A stretch of DNA of 19,282 bases. It comes from Gammaproteobacteria bacterium. Its GTDB lineage: Bacteria; Pseudomonadota; Gammaproteobacteria; UBA6429. The notes under the pieces were generated by a model that worked only from the letters and a program-made list of their open reading frames with translations, was not told where the DNA came from and searched no databases. Position 1 is the first letter of the stretch. Every line of letters begins with the position of its first letter. Where the stretch lies: contig DAOVYB010000008.1 of the NCBI GenBank assembly GCA_030635835.1, forward strand, positions 1-19,282, in the 5' to 3' direction. This document shows, piece by piece, positions 15,284 through 19,282 of the stretch. The position numbers were made by a program, and so were the translations under genes.

Positions 15284-16573
<1,290 letters not shown>

Positions 16574-16602
16574 GAAAGATATATTAAATTAAGAGTTAAA
16601 TT

Positions 16603-17241
16603 ATGAGTGAAGTATTAACTATTGCATTATCTAAAGGCCGTATCTTTAAAGAGACTATGCCATTACTTGCTCACGCTGGTATCGTACCAAAAGATGATCC
16701 TGAAACCAGTCGTAAACTCATTCTTGATACTAATCATGATGATGTAAAGCTCGTTATTATTCGTGCAACCGATGTTCCAACTTACGTGCAATATGGAGCG
16801 GCGGATATTGGTGTTGCCGGTAAAGATGTTTTGCTTGAACATGGTGGTGAAGGTTTGTATGAACCACTTGATCTTGAAATTGCAAAATGCCGTCTTATGA
16901 CAGCAGGTCCTGTTGGTGTAAAAGAACCTGAAGGACGTTTACGCATTGCAACCAAGTTTGTAAATTGTGCACGTCGTTATTACGCGGAACAAGGCAAACA
17001 GGTTGAAGTGATTAAACTTTATGGCTCTATGGAATTAGCACCATTAGTAGGACTTGCTGATCGTATTATTGATGTGGTTGATACCGGTAATACGTTAAAA
17101 GCTAATGGGCTTGAACCTTTAGAACATATCGCAGATATTAGTTCTCGACTCGTTGTGAATAAAGCGTCGATGAAAATGAAACATGCAAAAGTTAAAGCTT
17201 TAATAGATCATATTGCAGAAGCAGTTAAAAATCGTAAATAG
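16603..17241 (+). CDS. hisG: ATP phosphoribosyltransferase, short-form catalytic subunit HisG
   Basis: First enzyme of histidine synthesis, condensing ATP and PRPP. The 212-residue length shows that it is the short form, lacking the C-terminal regulatory domain; such forms need HisZ as partner. Motifs include [10 protein letters not shown] (8-17), the [12 protein letters not shown] block, [15 protein letters not shown] and the PRPP-binding loop [14 protein letters not shown] (157-170). HisZ is not in the window and should be encoded elsewhere. It lies 29 bases after murA and before hisD. Confidence 0.96.
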   Translation: MSEVLTIALSKGRIFKETMPLLAHAGIVPKDDPETSRKLILDTNHDDVKLVIIRATDVPTYVQYGAADIGVAGKDVLLEHGGEGLYEPLDLEIAKCRLMTAGPVGVKEPEGRLRIATKFVNCARRYYAEQGKQVEVIKLYGSMELAPLVGLADRIIDVVDTGNTLKANGLEPLEHIADISSRLVVNKASMKMKHAKVKALIDHIAEAVKNRK

Positions 17242-17243
17242 TA

Positions 17244-17284
17244 CGTCTTTGCGAGTCCAGTTTTTATTGGGCGAAGAAATCTCC
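17244..17284. repeat. Degenerate intergenic repeat between hisG and hisD
   Basis: The stretch carries CGTCTTTGCGAG (17244-17255) and GCGAAGAAATCTCC (17271-17284), reminiscent of the common proteobacterial repeat with TCATTGCGAG and GCGAAGCAATCTC halves. It is decayed and the assignment is only by resemblance. Confidence 0.35.
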
Positions 17285-17315
17285 TCAAATTATGCACTAA
17301 ACTAGATATTACATT

Positions 17316-18617
17316 ATGAACATTAAACGCTTAATAACGACTCAAACTGATTATCAGTCACAAATGGACTCCTTACTTGCATGGGAAGGTGTCTCTGATG
17401 ATCAGGTTAATTCAACAGTTCGTGACGTGTTAAAAAATATTCGTCAACGTGGTGATGATGCGTTAGTTGAATATACCAATAAGTTTGATCGTATGAATGT
17501 TAGTTCAATGAAAGAACTGACTATTACACAAGAACAGTTAGATGAAGCCTTAAATAACATTCCTGCTGAACAACGTCAGGCTTTAGAAATAGCAGCTGAG
17601 CGAGTACACAGCTATCACAAACATCAACTAATGGAGTCATGGTCATATACTGAAGACGATGGCACCTTATTAGGCCAGCAAATTACAGCCTTAGATCGGG
17701 TTGGCTTATATGTCCCCGGTGGTAAGGCGACTTATCCGTCATCAGTATTAATGAATGCTATCCCTGCTAAAGTGGCTGGCGTTGAAGAAATAGTGATGGT
17801 TGTTCCTACACCTGATGGTGTGGTGAATGATATGGTATTGGCTGCAGCAAAAATTGCAGGCGTTGATACTGTCTTTGCAGTGGGTGGTGCACAAGCCGTA
17901 GCGGCACTTGCTTATGGTACAGAAACGGTTCCTGGTGTTGATAAAATAGTAGGCCCGGGAAATATTTATGTCGCGACAGCCAAGTCGATGGTATTTGGCA
18001 GTGTTGGGATTGATATGATTGCTGGTCCATCTGAAATCCTGGTAGTGTGCGATGGCAAAACTGATCCGGACTGGATTGCGATGGATTTATTCTCACAAGC
18101 TGAACATGATGAAGATGCGCAATCAATCTTAGTTTCTTGGGATGCAGCATTTCTTGATAAGGTTCATGCCAGTATTGAAAAGTTGTTACCAACAATGGAA
18201 CGCAAAGATATTATATCAAAGTCATTAAATGACCGAGGTGCGTTAATTCAGGTTAAAGATGAAAATGAAGCCATTGAAGTGGCTAATTTTATTGCACCTG
18301 AACATTTAGAATTGTCTGTTGAAGATCCGCAAGCGATGTCTAAAAAAATTAAACATGCCGGTGCGATTTTTATGGGACGATATACTGCTGAAGCATTAGG
18401 CGATTATTGTGCTGGTCCAAACCATGTTTTACCCACATCACGCACTGCACGATTCAGTTCACCATTAGGCGTTTATGATTTTCAAAAACGTTCAAGCTTA
18501 ATCATGTGTTCTGCGGATGGTGCTTCTGAATTAGGCAAAACAGCATCAATACTTGGCCGTGGTGAAAGTTTAACCGCGCATGCGCGCTCAGCTGAGTATC
18601 GAATTAAACCGGATTAA
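17316..18617 (+). CDS. hisD: Histidinol dehydrogenase HisD
   Basis: Last enzyme of histidine synthesis, a zinc- and NAD-dependent four-electron dehydrogenase converting L-histidinol to L-histidine. The 433-residue protein has the family length. Seen motifs are [14 protein letters not shown] (133-146), [12 protein letters not shown] (212-223), [23 protein letters not shown] with zinc ligands Q261 and H264, IAPEHLEL with catalytic E329/H330, [13 protein letters not shown] with ligand D363, and [11 protein letters not shown] with ligand H422. It is preceded by a 74-base gap with a decayed repeat and is followed by a strong terminator, so the transcript ends here; no hisC follows. Confidence 0.97.
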   Translation: MNIKRLITTQTDYQSQMDSLLAWEGVSDDQVNSTVRDVLKNIRQRGDDALVEYTNKFDRMNVSSMKELTITQEQLDEALNNIPAEQRQALEIAAERVHSYHKHQLMESWSYTEDDGTLLGQQITALDRVGLYVPGGKATYPSSVLMNAIPAKVAGVEEIVMVVPTPDGVVNDMVLAAAKIAGVDTVFAVGGAQAVAALAYGTETVPGVDKIVGPGNIYVATAKSMVFGSVGIDMIAGPSEILVVCDGKTDPDWIAMDLFSQAEHDEDAQSILVSWDAAFLDKVHASIEKLLPTMERKDIISKSLNDRGALIQVKDENEAIEVANFIAPEHLELSVEDPQAMSKKIKHAGAIFMGRYTAEALGDYCAGPNHVLPTSRTARFSSPLGVYDFQKRSSLIMCSADGASELGKTASILGRGESLTAHARSAEYRIKPD

Positions 18618-18650
18618 TCATTTATTAGAATGAGTTAATATATTCATAAG

Positions 18651-18682
18651 TGGCTAAAGGATTTCCTTTAGCCATTTTTTTT
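18651..18682 (+). terminator. Rho-independent terminator after hisD
   Basis: A perfect 10-base stem TGGCTAAAGG (18651-18660) / CCTTTAGCCA (18665-18674) with an ATTT loop is followed directly by eight T residues (18675-18682). It lies 33 bases after the hisD stop and separates the histidine genes from the peptidase at the right edge. Confidence 0.92.
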
Positions 18683-18696
18683 GTTAGTTTTCAAGG

Positions 18697-19282
18697 ATGA
18701 AAAATAATAAGATGATTTATCTGCTGTTGTTTACACTCCTTTCTATTCCATTAATCACTTATGCAGAAGCTTCTAGCTGTACTTATAAAACCTATAAATG
18801 GAATGTCAAACTTAAGCGTGCTGTTGATCTAAAGACGGTACAACATAGCTATTCTAAGTTGAGCAAAGAAGAAATTGATGCAACTACGGGCTGCACGGTT
18901 TGTCAGGAAGATCAGGTGAAAATTAATTTACCGGGTTTAAAATCATTTTCTATATGCAAGTTACTGGCAAATGATATTGAGCAGACTTTGCTTGAATTAA
19001 TAAAGCAGGGTGAGTATATCGCAGAGGTAACGGGCTATCGGGTCGGTATGACGCGCGGTAAAACAGATCATGAGCATAATCGAACCCGGTTTAGTAATCA
19101 CTCATATGGCATTGCGCTGGATATCAATGCTCAACAAAATGGTTTATACGATCAGTGCATTAAATTTTCTTCAAATTGTCGACTAATACGTGGTGGGCCA
19201 TGGAATCCGGGTTATAAAGGCAGTATGACAAGTGAAGGCAGTATTGTCCGGCGCATGAATCAGCTTGGATTGCAGTGGGGTG
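18697..19282 (+). CDS. Exported M15-type (D-Ala-D-Ala carboxypeptidase / extensin-like) peptidase, 3' end cut
   Basis: About 195 N-terminal residues are present and the frame runs off the right edge. A signal peptide covers residues 1-23 (hydrophobic 7-20, likely cleavage after TYA). The conserved core FSNHSYGIALDIN (132-144) carries the zinc-binding His135 and Asp142 of the M15/VanY-like superfamily (SxHxxGxAxDI). The end of the visible part, QLGLQWG, matches the GLxWGG segment that precedes the last zinc ligand. Several cysteines (C28, C66, C69, C87, C154, C161) fit an exported protein with disulfides. It probably cuts or trims peptidoglycan. Only AAGG touches the ATG at 18697; the ATG at 18712 is an alternative start, so the N-terminus is uncertain. 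Confidence 0.72.
   Translation, partial: MKNNKMIYLLLFTLLSIPLITYAEASSCTYKTYKWNVKLKRAVDLKTVQHSYSKLSKEEIDATTGCTVCQEDQVKINLPGLKSFSICKLLANDIEQTLLELIKQGEYIAEVTGYRVGMTRGKTDHEHNRTRFSNHSYGIALDINAQQNGLYDQCIKFSSNCRLIRGGPWNPGYKGSMTSEGSIVRRMNQLGLQWG

Noticed and set aside
17806..18195. Minus-strand open frame of about 129 codons inside hisD
   Set aside because: Antisense shadow with His/Gln/Pro-rich composition within an intact, well-conserved hisD.

Overview
The window reads as a chromosomal segment of a moderately AT-rich gammaproteobacterium outside the Enterobacterales. Evidence is the lipopolysaccharide block (kdsB-kdsC-lptC-lptA-lptB), the mla phospholipid-transport operon followed by ibaG-murA-hisG-hisD, and a short-form HisG of the kind that works with HisZ. 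Genus cannot be fixed from sequence reading alone. No phage, transposase, CRISPR or RNA gene was found.

Region 1 (1-2737, minus strand) is an envelope operon running from kdsB to the truncated lptB. It covers the last Kdo steps (Kdo-8-phosphate phosphatase and CMP-Kdo synthetase) and the periplasmic and ATPase parts of the LPS transporter. The usual first gene of this block, kdsD (SIS + CBS arabinose-5-phosphate isomerase), is not here; kdsB takes the head position.

Region 2 (2738-5501, plus strand), divergent from kdsB, is the most interesting part. It holds three genes: a ribulose-phosphate-3-epimerase-like barrel fused to a KdsD-like CBS pair, a DAHP/Kdo8P-synthase-family enzyme with a DAHP-synthase type KPRTS motif but an altered active-site loop, and a second KdsC-like HAD phosphatase. 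Their order copies the logic of the Kdo route (sugar-phosphate isomerase/epimerase with CBS, then PEP condensation, then dephosphorylation). I infer a dedicated pathway to a 3-deoxy-ulosonic acid other than Kdo, perhaps a C7 acid, with the neighbouring KdsB or an unlinked transferase activating it. The functional reading is inference; the domain content is seen directly.

Region 3 (5533-8991) holds an AT-rich unknown lipoprotein, a palindrome-rich 240-base gap and a large orphan hybrid histidine kinase (membrane sensor, HisKA, HATPase, two receivers, HPt).

Region 4 (9134-11385, minus strand) has a small HMA metal chaperone, the YrbG-type cation/Ca2+ antiporter, the outer-membrane lipoprotein MlaA and a 60-residue zinc-ribbon protein directly upstream of mlaA.

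Region 5 (11477-18617, plus strand) has a DUF72-like protein, then mlaF-mlaE-mlaD-mlaB without mlaC, ibaG, murA, hisG and hisD, closed by a strong intrinsic terminator. A truncated M15-type peptidase with a signal peptide follows at the right edge. Three intergenic repeats (4925-5001, 15133-15254, and a REP-like hairpin at 9081-9110) punctuate the region.

Taken together most genes serve envelope construction: Kdo/LPS synthesis and export, outer-membrane lipid asymmetry, and peptidoglycan precursor synthesis. This makes a surface-sugar role for the new three-gene set plausible.
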